From NCBI GenBank assembly GCA_029838215.1, contig JALGVI010000003.1:1-53349 (forward strand): a stretch of DNA of 53,349 nucleotides, read 5' to 3'. Shown here piece after piece: positions 24,952 to 32,783 of this stretch. This DNA comes from Candidatus Helarchaeota archaeon (GTDB lineage Archaea > Asgardarchaeota > Lokiarchaeia > Helarchaeales > RDOG01). The first letter of the stretch is position 1, and every line of letters begins with the position of its first letter. The position numbers and the translations under genes are program-made. The notes under the pieces are model-generated. The model saw nothing but the letters and a program-made list of their open reading frames with translations, did no database searches and was not told where the DNA came from.

Positions 24952-25246
24952 ATTTTACATTCTCCAAAATATAGACTTTCAAATCGGGTTTTATTGCCTC
25001 AATAACCACGAGATCAACTTTATAATCAAGTAGATCTTCTAAAAAGAACTTGAGATCCATGTAATTGTCAAAAGTTTTCATTCCCTTCTTAAATCCTACT
25101 ATTATATCTATATCGCTTTCTGGTTTTTGTTCGTTTCTGATATACGAACCAAAAATGCCAATCTTCTCGGCTCCAAATTGCCTAATTTTTTCTCTATTTT
25201 TCTCTATTCTTTCCAAGATCTCAATTGATGTTAACATGCTTTTCAT
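24935..25246 (-). CDS. mntA: MntA-like minimal nucleotidyltransferase antitoxin
   Basis: The 103-residue protein carries the minimal nucleotidyltransferase signature G-S-X10-D-X-D: GSYIRNEQKPESDID with Gly33, Ser34, Asp45 and Asp47, and a third acidic residue at Asp79 (VDLV). In this family the enzyme polyadenylylates (AMPylates) the HepT tyrosine. It is first in the antitoxin-toxin order. A start three codons in (ATG 25237) is also possible. Confidence 0.92.
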   Translation of the reverse strand: MKSMLTSIEILERIEKNREKIRQFGAEKIGIFGSYIRNEQKPESDIDIIVGFKKGMKTFDNYMDLKFFLEDLLDYKVDLVVIEAIKPDLKVYILENVKYAAGI

Positions 25247-25309
25247 CCTTTGTTTGTAGAGAAGAACATTTTCATTCTAATTTAATTTACGAAAAATAAA
25301 TATTTAATC

Positions 25310-25458
25310 GTTTTTTAGCTCTTCATTTTGCTATCTACATGCGGGGTAATTTTTTTAAAAATCGAACAATGGTGCCACTTAGTTTTGTATTGAACCGATC
25401 TTCCCACATGTCTTCAATTTCTTCTGCATTGTCCACAAAAAACACCTCAGAATATTTT
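25310..25458 (-). pseudogene. Degenerate copy of the 5' end of the M28 peptidase gene
   Basis: These bases match about 24443-24593, the first 50 codons of the M28 gene, in the same orientation. The frame still reads FFVDNAEEIEDMWEDRF, beside FFTDNAEEIEDIWEDRV in the intact gene, and later IVRFLKKLPR. The start codon region has changed (ATG to TTG with one extra base), and stop codons have replaced tryptophan and arginine codons near the end. With the intact copy it brackets the hepT/mntA module. Confidence 0.8.
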
Positions 25459-25612
25459 CAAAAAACATGTAAGCATACTAAAATATTTATCTAAGCAATT
25501 AAATTATAGACAATGAACCACATATGACCTCGAAGATGTAAATTCCTTCGCGAGAATTCAGAGAAAAACATCACGAACTGAATTGGTCATGAACATGAAG
25601 TAGTTGATAGAA

Positions 25613-26227
25613 ATGGGTGCATTCGAGAAATTCGTCAAATGGTTAAAAGGCGGTAATAATCTCAATAAGATCATCATTAATATTGACATATTCACCCGTA
25701 GTTTAGCACGCCAACGTAAAGAACTGGAAAAACAAGCACGCGATAACTTCCGGATGGCAAAAAAATATCGGCTTGAAGGAAACAACCAGGCTGCAAGAAT
25801 GTACATGGAACATCGCGTGCGCTTCCAAAAATGGGCACTCGGCGTGGATTCATATCGCCTGCATATTGTTGGCTTACTTCAAAAATTGAAACAGGCTCAA
25901 GCTCATAATGAGATGGCTAAAACTCTAATTCAGATCAACCGCGTTTTGGGATCACTTAAACAGAATGTTCAAATTCCCCGACTTTCGGATCTAATGGCAA
26001 GCATTGATCAGACCTTCAATCAATTTGATTTGGCTGGAGAGTTCATTGATGAAGGCATGGAACAAATGGTCGTAAATACTGAAGTCACTGATACCGATAT
26101 AAATCAAGGAATGGCTGAGTTGGACGCGGAAATCGGAATGGAGACGGGTCAAGTCTTGACCAGTCCGAGTTCTGGTCGAATCTCTAAATTAGAAGAAGAA
26201 ATTAGAAAATTAAAGGAGGGACGTTAA
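25613..26227 (+). CDS. ESCRT-III subunit, Vps2/24/46-like, with MIM1-like tail
   Basis: From ATG 25613 (TTG 25604 in frame) the protein has 204 residues. It has a basic helical core (residues about 10-120, for example LARQRKELEKQARDNFRMAK) and an acidic C-terminal half. The segment IPRLSDLMASIDQTFNQFDL resembles Vps2/CHMP1-type subunits. The end ISKLEEEIRKLKE (190-202) fits the MIM1 pattern (E/D)..L..(R/E)(L/I)..L(K/R), which binds Vps4 MIT domains. ESCRT-III subunits polymerise on membranes and drive scission. Its TAA overlaps the ATG of the second ESCRT-III gene by one base. Confidence 0.9.
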   Translation: MGAFEKFVKWLKGGNNLNKIIINIDIFTRSLARQRKELEKQARDNFRMAKKYRLEGNNQAARMYMEHRVRFQKWALGVDSYRLHIVGLLQKLKQAQAHNEMAKTLIQINRVLGSLKQNVQIPRLSDLMASIDQTFNQFDLAGEFIDEGMEQMVVNTEVTDTDINQGMAELDAEIGMETGQVLTSPSSGRISKLEEEIRKLKEGR

Positions 26228-26847
26228 TGGGCTTCCTCAATAAGTTATTTCCAAAAAAAGCTAAAGAGCGAGACCAAATTATTGCAGAATTACGGCAATC
26301 GATTAATCGAATGGGCTTGCGATCACGAAAATTCGAAGCCAATGCTGTAAAACATCGCCAAAAAGCAAAAAAATACATGAAAACAAACAAGGCACTGGCA
26401 AAACAATATATTGCACGTTACAACAAGGCACTAAAAACTCAGAAACGTTATGATTCCTTCATTTCAAAGCTTGAAGACAGGATCTTTGCTCTTGAACAGG
26501 CAGAAGACATTAATGACTTGGGAAAAGCAATGGAAACTGCAACGCGAGAATTGAATCGGGCTAGATCTCTCATCACGCCACAGCGTGCCATGGAAATTAT
26601 GGCTCAATCTGAACACGCAATGGAAGATATTGACCGCGTGGGTGAGATTTTCGCCGAAGAAGATGGTGATTTCGAGCTGGATGAAGAGGCTGAAGCTGAA
26701 TTTGAAGCACTTGAAGCCGAGATGCTGATGGAAGATATGGAAGGTCTTCCTGAAATTCCTGATGAACCGGTGACCACTCATAAAGCAAAAACTAGCAAGC
26801 AAAAGAAAGAACTCGAAGAACTGAAACGTTCAATTGACATTGATTAA
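26227..26847 (+). CDS. ESCRT-III subunit, Snf7/Vps20-like, with MIM2-like motif
   Basis: The 206-residue protein opens with an amphipathic MGFLNKLFPKK, like the membrane-inserting N-terminus of Snf7/CHMP4. It has a basic helical hairpin (residues about 12-90), helix ITPQRAMEIMAQSEHAMEDI and a strongly acidic region (143-172). LPEIPDEPV at 174-182 resembles the MIM2 proline motif that binds the other face of the Vps4 MIT domain. It is translated in overlap with the first ESCRT-III gene, so the two are probably made in fixed ratio. Confidence 0.9.
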   Translation: MGFLNKLFPKKAKERDQIIAELRQSINRMGLRSRKFEANAVKHRQKAKKYMKTNKALAKQYIARYNKALKTQKRYDSFISKLEDRIFALEQAEDINDLGKAMETATRELNRARSLITPQRAMEIMAQSEHAMEDIDRVGEIFAEEDGDFELDEEAEAEFEALEAEMLMEDMEGLPEIPDEPVTTHKAKTSKQKKELEELKRSIDID

Positions 26848-26970
26848 CTCGCCATCCTGTATAAGATCAAAAACATCGCCTTCTTTTTCTTTTAATTTTT
26901 TCTAAATTTCCATAAAGACCTCTTTCTTTATATATCATTTAATAAAATAGTAAATGAGAAAAATAAAACG

Positions 26971-29247
26971 GTGTTGGTCCAGATATCTTTCATCTCTCAT
27001 CCTCTATTAAAAGAAAATGCAATTGAAAGGCGTCTTTACCAAGAAACTCTTACATTATCGTGCATAAATCATCATAGTCTCGTGATTTTACCTACTGGAT
27101 TGGGAAAAACCATTATCGCCGCTCTCATAGCTGCTTATCGAAAAAAAAAGCATCCGAAAGGCAAGATCATTTTTCTTGCGCCAACCAAACCTCTTGTTGA
27201 TCAGCACCATAAGACCTTCACCTCCGTTTTTAATTTTGATGCTAGTGATTTTGCCGTGTTAACGGGATCCACGCCCCCTGGTAAAAGAAAGGAAATCTGG
27301 ATGAATTCCTCCTTCATTTTTGTAACGCCACAGACATTGCAAAATGATATCATTAAAGGAAACTGCTCATTGGAAGATTGCGTTTTTCTGATTTTTGATG
27401 AAGCGCATCGAGCAGTTGGAAATTATGCATACGTGTTTATTGCTCGTGAATATATCAAGCAAGCACGAAATCCGCTCATATTGGGCATCACGGCATCGCC
27501 AAGTTCGGAAGAAATTAAAATTCAAGAAATTCAGGAAAATTTATTCATCCAAAATATCGAAATACGGACTGAAAGCAGTCCTGACGTTAAGGATTATGTC
27601 CAACCCGTTGAAATCGAAAAAATTTTCGTTAGTCTTCCATCTGAATTCATGGACTTAAAGTCAAAGATCGAATCCGAATTGAAAGCAGTTTTAATGAACT
27701 TGAAACGTGCAGGTATCGTGGACACGTACGACTTACGTAGGATTTCACACAGTAAGTTGCTTGCTGCCCAGCGAATGGTACAAGCTCGAATAAAGGATTC
27801 CCAACCCGATGCTGAATTTTACGAAAATATAAAGAGAATTACCATTTCAATCAAACTCTCACACATGCTAGAACTACTTGAATCTCAAGGACTCATCTCT
27901 TTACAAAAATATTTAAAAAAGATTCAACGAGGAACTACTAAATCCGATAAAATCATCTCTCAATCCTCATTTTATGAAGAAATGTTCCAATTAATTCAAC
28001 GATTAATGGACGGAGAGAAGGAACATCCAAAGTTGAAAAAGCTCATCACGCTTCTAAATAATGAAATCAAGAGAAATCCCGACGCTAAAATCATTGTCTT
28101 CGTTCACTATCGTGTTTCTGCACAAATGATCACTGCTGAGCTTGAAAAACACGAGCAACTTCGAGCAGTGCGATTCGTGGGACAACAAAGCAAGAGAGGT
28201 GATAAGGGACTAACTCAAAAAGAACAGCTTGAAATTTTGGAACAATTTAAAGCGGGTGATTATAATCTATTAATTGCCACGTCTGTAGCCGAGGAAGGAT
28301 TGGACATTTCCGAGTGTGATTTGGTCATTTTTTATGATTCTGTTCCAAGCTCCATACGAAGCATACAAAGACGTGGTAGGACTGGTCGAAAACGGGCTGG
28401 AAAAGTCATTGTGCTCATAACCAAAGGAACGATTGATGAAGGATATCACTATGCCGCTCAATCAAAAGAAAGGACGATGAAAAGACACATTCGAGAACTT
28501 CAGCATTATTCTAAGCAACTGAAAGAAAAATTACCTAATGATCAAAAATCGCTAATCACGTATGTTCCTGAAACACCTGAATCAAAGAAGAAAAAGATAA
28601 CCATCATTGCGGATACCAGAGAAACGGCATCACCCGTCGTGCGAACTCTATACGAAGCTGGCGTGGACGTTCAATTGAAAAAATTAGACGTGGGCGATTA
28701 TATCATCTCTGAAGACGCAGGTATTGAACGAAAAACCATTGAGGATTTGGCTGAATCCCTTAAAGATGGACGCCTATTTCGAGAATTGACCGATCTTTGT
28801 AATTCTTATAGCATTCCGATAATAATAATTGAAGGAACTGATTTATATTCTGCCAGGGGAATCGTGCCTAATGCCCTGCGAGGAACGTTGGCAAGCCTTA
28901 TCTTGGATTTTAAATTAGCAACCATATTTTCTAAAGATGCAGAAGATACTGCAAAGTTTTTAATCATGCTCGCAAAACGAGAACAAGAAGAAAAGAAAAA
29001 AACACCCAGGATTCGTAACTCTAAAACACCACCAAACATGGCAAGAACACTCGAATATATCGTGGCAGGAATTCCTCTAATCGATATCACGCGTGCAAGA
29101 AATTTGCTTTCACATTTTGGCTCCATCAAGAATATTTTTACGGCTTCTGAAGAAGAATTGAGAAATGTAAAAGGCATTGGCGAAAAAATCGCAAGACAAA
29201 TCATCTCACTATTTAATGAAGAATATCAAGATGATGGCGGTCAATGA
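26971..29247 (+). CDS. hef: Hef helicase/nuclease (FANCM/XPF family)
   Basis: The 758-residue protein fuses a superfamily 2 helicase and an XPF nuclease. Helicase motifs: PTGLGKT (41-47), LAPTKPLVDQ, DEAH (143-146), GITASPS, and QRRGRTGRKRAGKVIVL. The nuclease has IIADTRE and GDYIISEDAGIERKTIEDL, the GDX(n)ERKX3D active site. A C-terminal helix-hairpin-helix pair (LLSHFGSIKNIFTASEEEL, VKGIGEKIARQI) completes it. Hef processes stalled forks and branched DNA. GTG 26971 is the only clear start. The full helicase-nuclease form is intact, with no broken motif. Confidence 0.95.
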   Translation: MLVQISFISHPLLKENAIERRLYQETLTLSCINHHSLVILPTGLGKTIIAALIAAYRKKKHPKGKIIFLAPTKPLVDQHHKTFTSVFNFDASDFAVLTGSTPPGKRKEIWMNSSFIFVTPQTLQNDIIKGNCSLEDCVFLIFDEAHRAVGNYAYVFIAREYIKQARNPLILGITASPSSEEIKIQEIQENLFIQNIEIRTESSPDVKDYVQPVEIEKIFVSLPSEFMDLKSKIESELKAVLMNLKRAGIVDTYDLRRISHSKLLAAQRMVQARIKDSQPDAEFYENIKRITISIKLSHMLELLESQGLISLQKYLKKIQRGTTKSDKIISQSSFYEEMFQLIQRLMDGEKEHPKLKKLITLLNNEIKRNPDAKIIVFVHYRVSAQMITAELEKHEQLRAVRFVGQQSKRGDKGLTQKEQLEILEQFKAGDYNLLIATSVAEEGLDISECDLVIFYDSVPSSIRSIQRRGRTGRKRAGKVIVLITKGTIDEGYHYAAQSKERTMKRHIRELQHYSKQLKEKLPNDQKSLITYVPETPESKKKKITIIADTRETASPVVRTLYEAGVDVQLKKLDVGDYIISEDAGIERKTIEDLAESLKDGRLFRELTDLCNSYSIPIIIIEGTDLYSARGIVPNALRGTLASLILDFKLATIFSKDAEDTAKFLIMLAKREQEEKKKTPRIRNSKTPPNMARTLEYIVAGIPLIDITRARNLLSHFGSIKNIFTASEEELRNVKGIGEKIARQIISLFNEEYQDDGGQ

Positions 29248-29342
29248 TTTAAAATCTCAATAGACTTCGGCTTGAACTTGTTAAATTGATAAATTTATTA
29301 AACAAAATTTAACATCATATTTTTAATGATTAACCGAAAGGA

Positions 29343-29570
29343 ATGGTAACCTTGACCTGTGTAATTTGCAAGCGCAAAGTTGAGAACGGTGAATTCTGCA
29401 CCTACCATAACGCAGCACACGAGAACTTGCAAAAATCTTATGCCGACTGGAAAGAAGCATATGGCGACCTCACCTTTAAAGAATACTTGAAAAAATTGCT
29501 CGTCAATAAACAGACAGGAAATTGGGTCAAGGAAGTTGCGAATTATTTGTTAAAAAAAGAATCTAGCTAA
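29343..29570 (+). CDS. Small conserved archaeal zinc-finger protein
   Basis: The 75-residue protein has CVIC near residues 6-9 and CTYH near residues 19-22 (a C2-CH zinc site), followed by LQKSYADWKEAYGDLTFKEY and TGNWVKEVANYL. This resembles a conserved archaeal hypothetical family with the pattern Y..W..A.G...(W/F).EYL....TG.WVKEV. Its function is unknown. Confidence 0.75.
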   Translation: MVTLTCVICKRKVENGEFCTYHNAAHENLQKSYADWKEAYGDLTFKEYLKKLLVNKQTGNWVKEVANYLLKKESS

Positions 29571-29592
29571 AAAACGGCGGCTTTATTGATTT

Positions 29593-30339
29593 ATGTCACC
29601 GACTGAAATTACATTTGTGGGCCATTCGACTCTTTTGCTAAAAATGAATGGAATAAAGATCATAACTGATCCGATACTGGGTCGCCATCCGCGTTACTTC
29701 ATTTTAATGCGTCGCCGGCTAAAGCCCGGTTTCACTCTTGAACAATTACTTGATGAAAAGATCGATGCCATTTTATTGAGTCATAGCCATCTTGATCATT
29801 ATCACATCCCGACACTTCGGAGATTTCCGCGAGAAACTCCTTTATTCGTGCCTAAAGGTTATGAATCCCGTGTTCAATCTGCTTATAAACACTTTACAGA
29901 CATCTATGAGCTAGATTTATGGCAGCATGAGCTCTTTAATGGCATCAAGATTACTGCCGTCCCGGCAAATCATCCCAGAAACGCAATCGGTTACGTCCTT
30001 GAGGGCGATCACGTGCTATATTTTCCAGGAGATACCGGTTGCTTCAAAGAGATAAGTGAATTCCCGAACCGTTTTCCTCCATTCGACGTGATTTTTTTAC
30101 CAATAATGGAACGTTTCCTATTGTGGCGCCGCTTGAATCCACACATCGACGCGCGTGATGCCGTTCGTATTGTCAAAATATTGAAGCCGACCAAACACGC
30201 CATTCCAATTCACTTTGGCTTTTATCCCAGAAGAAATTACTTAAAAATTCCACTTGAATTCAAAAAATTGCTTGAAAAAGAAGGACTACAACACCTTTTC
30301 TATCTACTATTGAACGGAGAAACGCTTAAACTATCATAG
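29593..30339 (+). CDS. Metallo-beta-lactamase-fold hydrolase (UlaG/NAPE-PLD-like)
   Basis: The 248-residue protein has the MBL metal sites: HSHLDHYH near residues 64-71 (HxHxDH), His in PANHPR, Asp in FPGDTGCF, and His in IPIHFGFYPR. The opening FVGHSTLLLKMNGIKIITDPIL and the order of segments are close to UlaG and to N-acyl-phosphatidylethanolamine phospholipase D. The natural substrate cannot be told. The gene starts 22 bases after the small zinc protein, so the two are likely one transcript. Confidence 0.85.
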   Translation: MSPTEITFVGHSTLLLKMNGIKIITDPILGRHPRYFILMRRRLKPGFTLEQLLDEKIDAILLSHSHLDHYHIPTLRRFPRETPLFVPKGYESRVQSAYKHFTDIYELDLWQHELFNGIKITAVPANHPRNAIGYVLEGDHVLYFPGDTGCFKEISEFPNRFPPFDVIFLPIMERFLLWRRLNPHIDARDAVRIVKILKPTKHAIPIHFGFYPRRNYLKIPLEFKKLLEKEGLQHLFYLLLNGETLKLS

Positions 30340-30349
30340 ACAAGAAAAG

Positions 30350-30380
30350 ATCACTAGAAAAACCGAAATAGTGATTTTTT
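30350..30380 (+). terminator. Hairpin plus T tract after the metallo-hydrolase gene
   Basis: ATCACTA (30350-30356) pairs with TAGTGAT (30369-30375) around a 12-base loop, and six T residues run on to 30380. It lies between two convergent genes and could end transcription of the metallo-hydrolase gene. In archaea the T tract is the more important part. Confidence 0.4.
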
Positions 30381-30404
30381 AAAGAAAAGAAATAAAATTG
30401 ACCA

Positions 30405-30566
30405 TTACTTTGTTTTTTCTCGTTTTTTCCAGCGTAGATTTTTTCGCTTGCAACGTCGGCATTTTATAGCCGTTTCCGGATTCTTCGCTCCACAGTCCCT
30501 GCATACTTTGTAATACAGGAGCGAATGAATGGCTATCTGACGTTTAATGGGATCTCCTATTGGCAT
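30405..30566 (-). CDS. rpl40e: Large ribosomal subunit protein L40e (53 aa)
   Basis: A short frame on the minus strand encodes MPIGDPIKRQIAIHSLLYYK, then VCRDCGAKNPETAIKCRRCK and a basic end. The four cysteines in CxxC...CxxC and the (A/Y)......K..CR.C.A..P..A..CR(K/R)(K/R) pattern identify L40e, which in eukaryotes is made as a fusion behind ubiquitin. Here it stands alone with its own ATG and TAA. About 10 kb separates it from the ubiquitin gene. Confidence 0.9.
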   Translation of the reverse strand: MPIGDPIKRQIAIHSLLYYKVCRDCGAKNPETAIKCRRCKRKNLRWKKREKTK

Positions 30567-30684
30567 TATATATCTACCTAGATAACTTTTTTATCTTGTA
30601 AGAAGCAATTTGCTTATTTATTTTTCCTTAATAAAGATTCTCCTTGGCAAGAATGAGATGTTTTCAGCCACTTATCTTGTTCTG

Positions 30685-32316
30685 TCATTCATCATCTGAT
30701 TTCAAGAGTTTTTCTGTCGTATCCAATAAGTCATCCAATAATTCTTCGATATTTGTCTTTTCTTCAGTTACAGGTTCACCTGTTTCCGAGTTCAGCTTGG
30801 TTTCCGTCGTTTTTAGAAGGTGTTCTAACTCGGATAATGCTTTCTCATATTGTTCTGAAGTGAGATCTGATTGTTGAGATGACGGCACCTCATCAAGTTC
30901 AACTAACTCCGAGAGTTCTTTATAGGTTTGATCAAGTTCAATGGGTATATTATTTGCTTCAGATTTGTCTTTGACGTTGGTAACAACTAGCTCATCAGTA
31001 GATACTGTGGAATATTGACTGATGTCTTGATTTTCTTCGCGTAAAAACCTAAAAAATCTTAAAATATTCTTTTTCTGATATTTCTTTAGCTCCTTAAGAA
31101 GAGATATTCGGTCAATATTATACATCTTGCACAGATCTTCTATCGTGTGACGCCCATCGCAGTCTGCAAGAACACGTTGATCTCTTTCTGAATAACGACC
31201 AATATCCGCAATTTCAATTATTATTGGAAAAATCTCAAGGTTTTGTGGATAATAAGGAACGCCAAACTGGCTTGGTGGAATTTGAGTTTCTTCTGGTTCT
31301 TTGTACGGAAGGGGCTTTTGATAAGGCTGTGTTGTCCTAATTTGTGCTCCTGTTTCCAGTGAAGGCATGGTTATTGGAAGACTCGGATTAAAAATTTCAA
31401 TTATCTTTTCTTTTTCAATTGATCTATCTTCTGTTGTCGCACGTTCCAAATCTATGAAGGTTCGGGATTTGGTAACATCAATTGGAGGCAAGCTGGATGG
31501 TGGAGTGGTTTGAGTTTCTGAATAAGGTGAAGCGATATTTGAATTAGTATCTGCAAGGCTCTTTCCCAAATCTAAAAAGGTTCGTGTCTTACTCGCATCA
31601 ATTGGAAGTAAATTTTTAACTGAACCCGATTTCTGAGCCGAATTCGCTTCACTTGCTATATCCTCTGCTTTACTTTCCGCCGAGCGTTCAAGTGTATCCT
31701 TATCACCTTGAGCTGTTTCAATTACACGCTTGATTCGAATCCATTTCTTCTTTTGAAATTTGCGGAGTATTTCATTAACTCGTATTCGCGGTAATTTTGT
31801 TTCTTCAACAATTTTTGGAAGGGTATTTTTTCCATCGATGAGATACAAGACACTTGCTTCATCGACTGGAAATTTTTTCTTCGTAAAATCAATTTTAACA
31901 TTCAGAACAGGAATGGTTTTTAATGTTGTCTTAGTCCCACCCGAGGGAAGAGTGAGTGTTTCTAACTTTAATTTCTCAAAAACTTGCAAGTATTTCGATG
32001 CCTGAGCTTTGAAAACAAGTAATTGTCCGCTGGCCCCACTAGCAGCATATAGAACGATCATGTATTTATCCGAAACCTTGAATAAAACGAGATTCTGTCT
32101 ACTGATGGGAATGGAGTGCCCTCCAACCTCTAAAAGCCCGAAGTTTTCTTTTGCAAACGTTGAAATAAAATCAGCAAAGGGCAAAATCGGAGGGTCCATA
32201 TATGATATTTTTCCCTCACTATCTACTACCCCTACATTTACTTTTATCGAAACTAAATTCAATATATAAGACTTTATTCCTTGGATTATATCATTTAACG
32301 AAGAAGCCGATTCCAT
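30685..32316 (-). CDS. Roadblock-like protein with two winged-helix repeats
   Basis: The 543-residue protein has an N-terminal Roadblock/longin-like region (residues about 5-115: VGVVDSEGKISYMDP, then LVLFKVSDKYMIVLYAASGA). A DUF4388-like or winged-helix unit follows (150-205: FPVDEASVLYLIDGKNTLPKI), then a long low-complexity, Ser/Thr/Pro-rich linker in which DASKTRTFLDL and DVTKSRTFIDLE repeat. A second winged-helix unit (about 370-430: YSERDQRVLADCDGRHTIEDL) and an acidic helical tail end the protein. The two repeated TRTF(L/I)DL peptides could be docking or phosphorylation motifs. Function is unknown; signalling with small GTPases is inferred from the Roadblock likeness. Confidence 0.6.
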   Translation of the reverse strand: MESASSLNDIIQGIKSYILNLVSIKVNVGVVDSEGKISYMDPPILPFADFISTFAKENFGLLEVGGHSIPISRQNLVLFKVSDKYMIVLYAASGASGQLLVFKAQASKYLQVFEKLKLETLTLPSGGTKTTLKTIPVLNVKIDFTKKKFPVDEASVLYLIDGKNTLPKIVEETKLPRIRVNEILRKFQKKKWIRIKRVIETAQGDKDTLERSAESKAEDIASEANSAQKSGSVKNLLPIDASKTRTFLDLGKSLADTNSNIASPYSETQTTPPSSLPPIDVTKSRTFIDLERATTEDRSIEKEKIIEIFNPSLPITMPSLETGAQIRTTQPYQKPLPYKEPEETQIPPSQFGVPYYPQNLEIFPIIIEIADIGRYSERDQRVLADCDGRHTIEDLCKMYNIDRISLLKELKKYQKKNILRFFRFLREENQDISQYSTVSTDELVVTNVKDKSEANNIPIELDQTYKELSELVELDEVPSSQQSDLTSEQYEKALSELEHLLKTTETKLNSETGEPVTEEKTNIEELLDDLLDTTEKLLKSDDE

Positions 32317-32783
32317 TTTTCTTTTCCTATTTATTTCACTTATATCTTAATGAAAAAATCCCGTTCCTTTTTATCAGATTCCCCTTAAAAAGGAATTATA
32401 TCAATCTCTCAGTTTATTTAACCATAATACTTAATATATTTTTACCAAATTTCATGACAATTTTTCTTTTCCTTTAATTAAATGAACTAGCTATAAAGAC
32501 CTATAAATATTTCGATACGAATTGATCCGCAATAACTTGACTCAGCTACCTTCTCGAGAACCACTAATACGGGATTTAATGATAAAATATTCTCTCAAAA
32601 AGACGTAAGAGATTTATAATGCCCCAAGCATCACGCTTTACGATACATATTTTTTTTACTGCCATTCCGAGAAACAGAAGATTTGTCACATTTATAAATG
32701 AAACAAAACTAAATAATAAGAGAATATTAGAAGAAATTTAATATTTCTCATTTTCATGCTGAAAATGAAAGGAGGTTTTGCAA
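32317..32783. other. Intergenic region upstream of the MscS pair
   Basis: Most of this 467-base AT-rich gap shows nothing coding on either strand. TTTATAAAT at 32691-32699 is a candidate TATA box about 85 bases before the MscS start. The last 50 bases hold two consecutive hairpins and the Shine-Dalgarno. The first 100 bases probably include the promoter of the divergent Roadblock/winged-helix gene. Confidence 0.4.
32732..32775 (+). promoter_or_regulatory. Double hairpin leader and strong RBS of the MscS operon
   Basis: Hairpin 1 pairs AGAAAT (32732-32737) with ATTTCT (32743-32748). Hairpin 2 pairs CATTTTCA (32749-32756) with TGAAAATG (32760-32767) around the loop TGC, without mismatch. AAAGGAGG (32768-32775) follows directly. 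In the RNA the second stem would abut the ribosome binding site. This arrangement could regulate translation of the channel genes. Confidence 0.45.

Noticed and set aside
32202..32477. Plus-strand frame of 91 codons before the MscS genes
   Set aside because: Its first part is antisense to the Roadblock/winged-helix gene, and the rest is a low-complexity Phe/Leu stretch from AT-rich DNA; no start signal.
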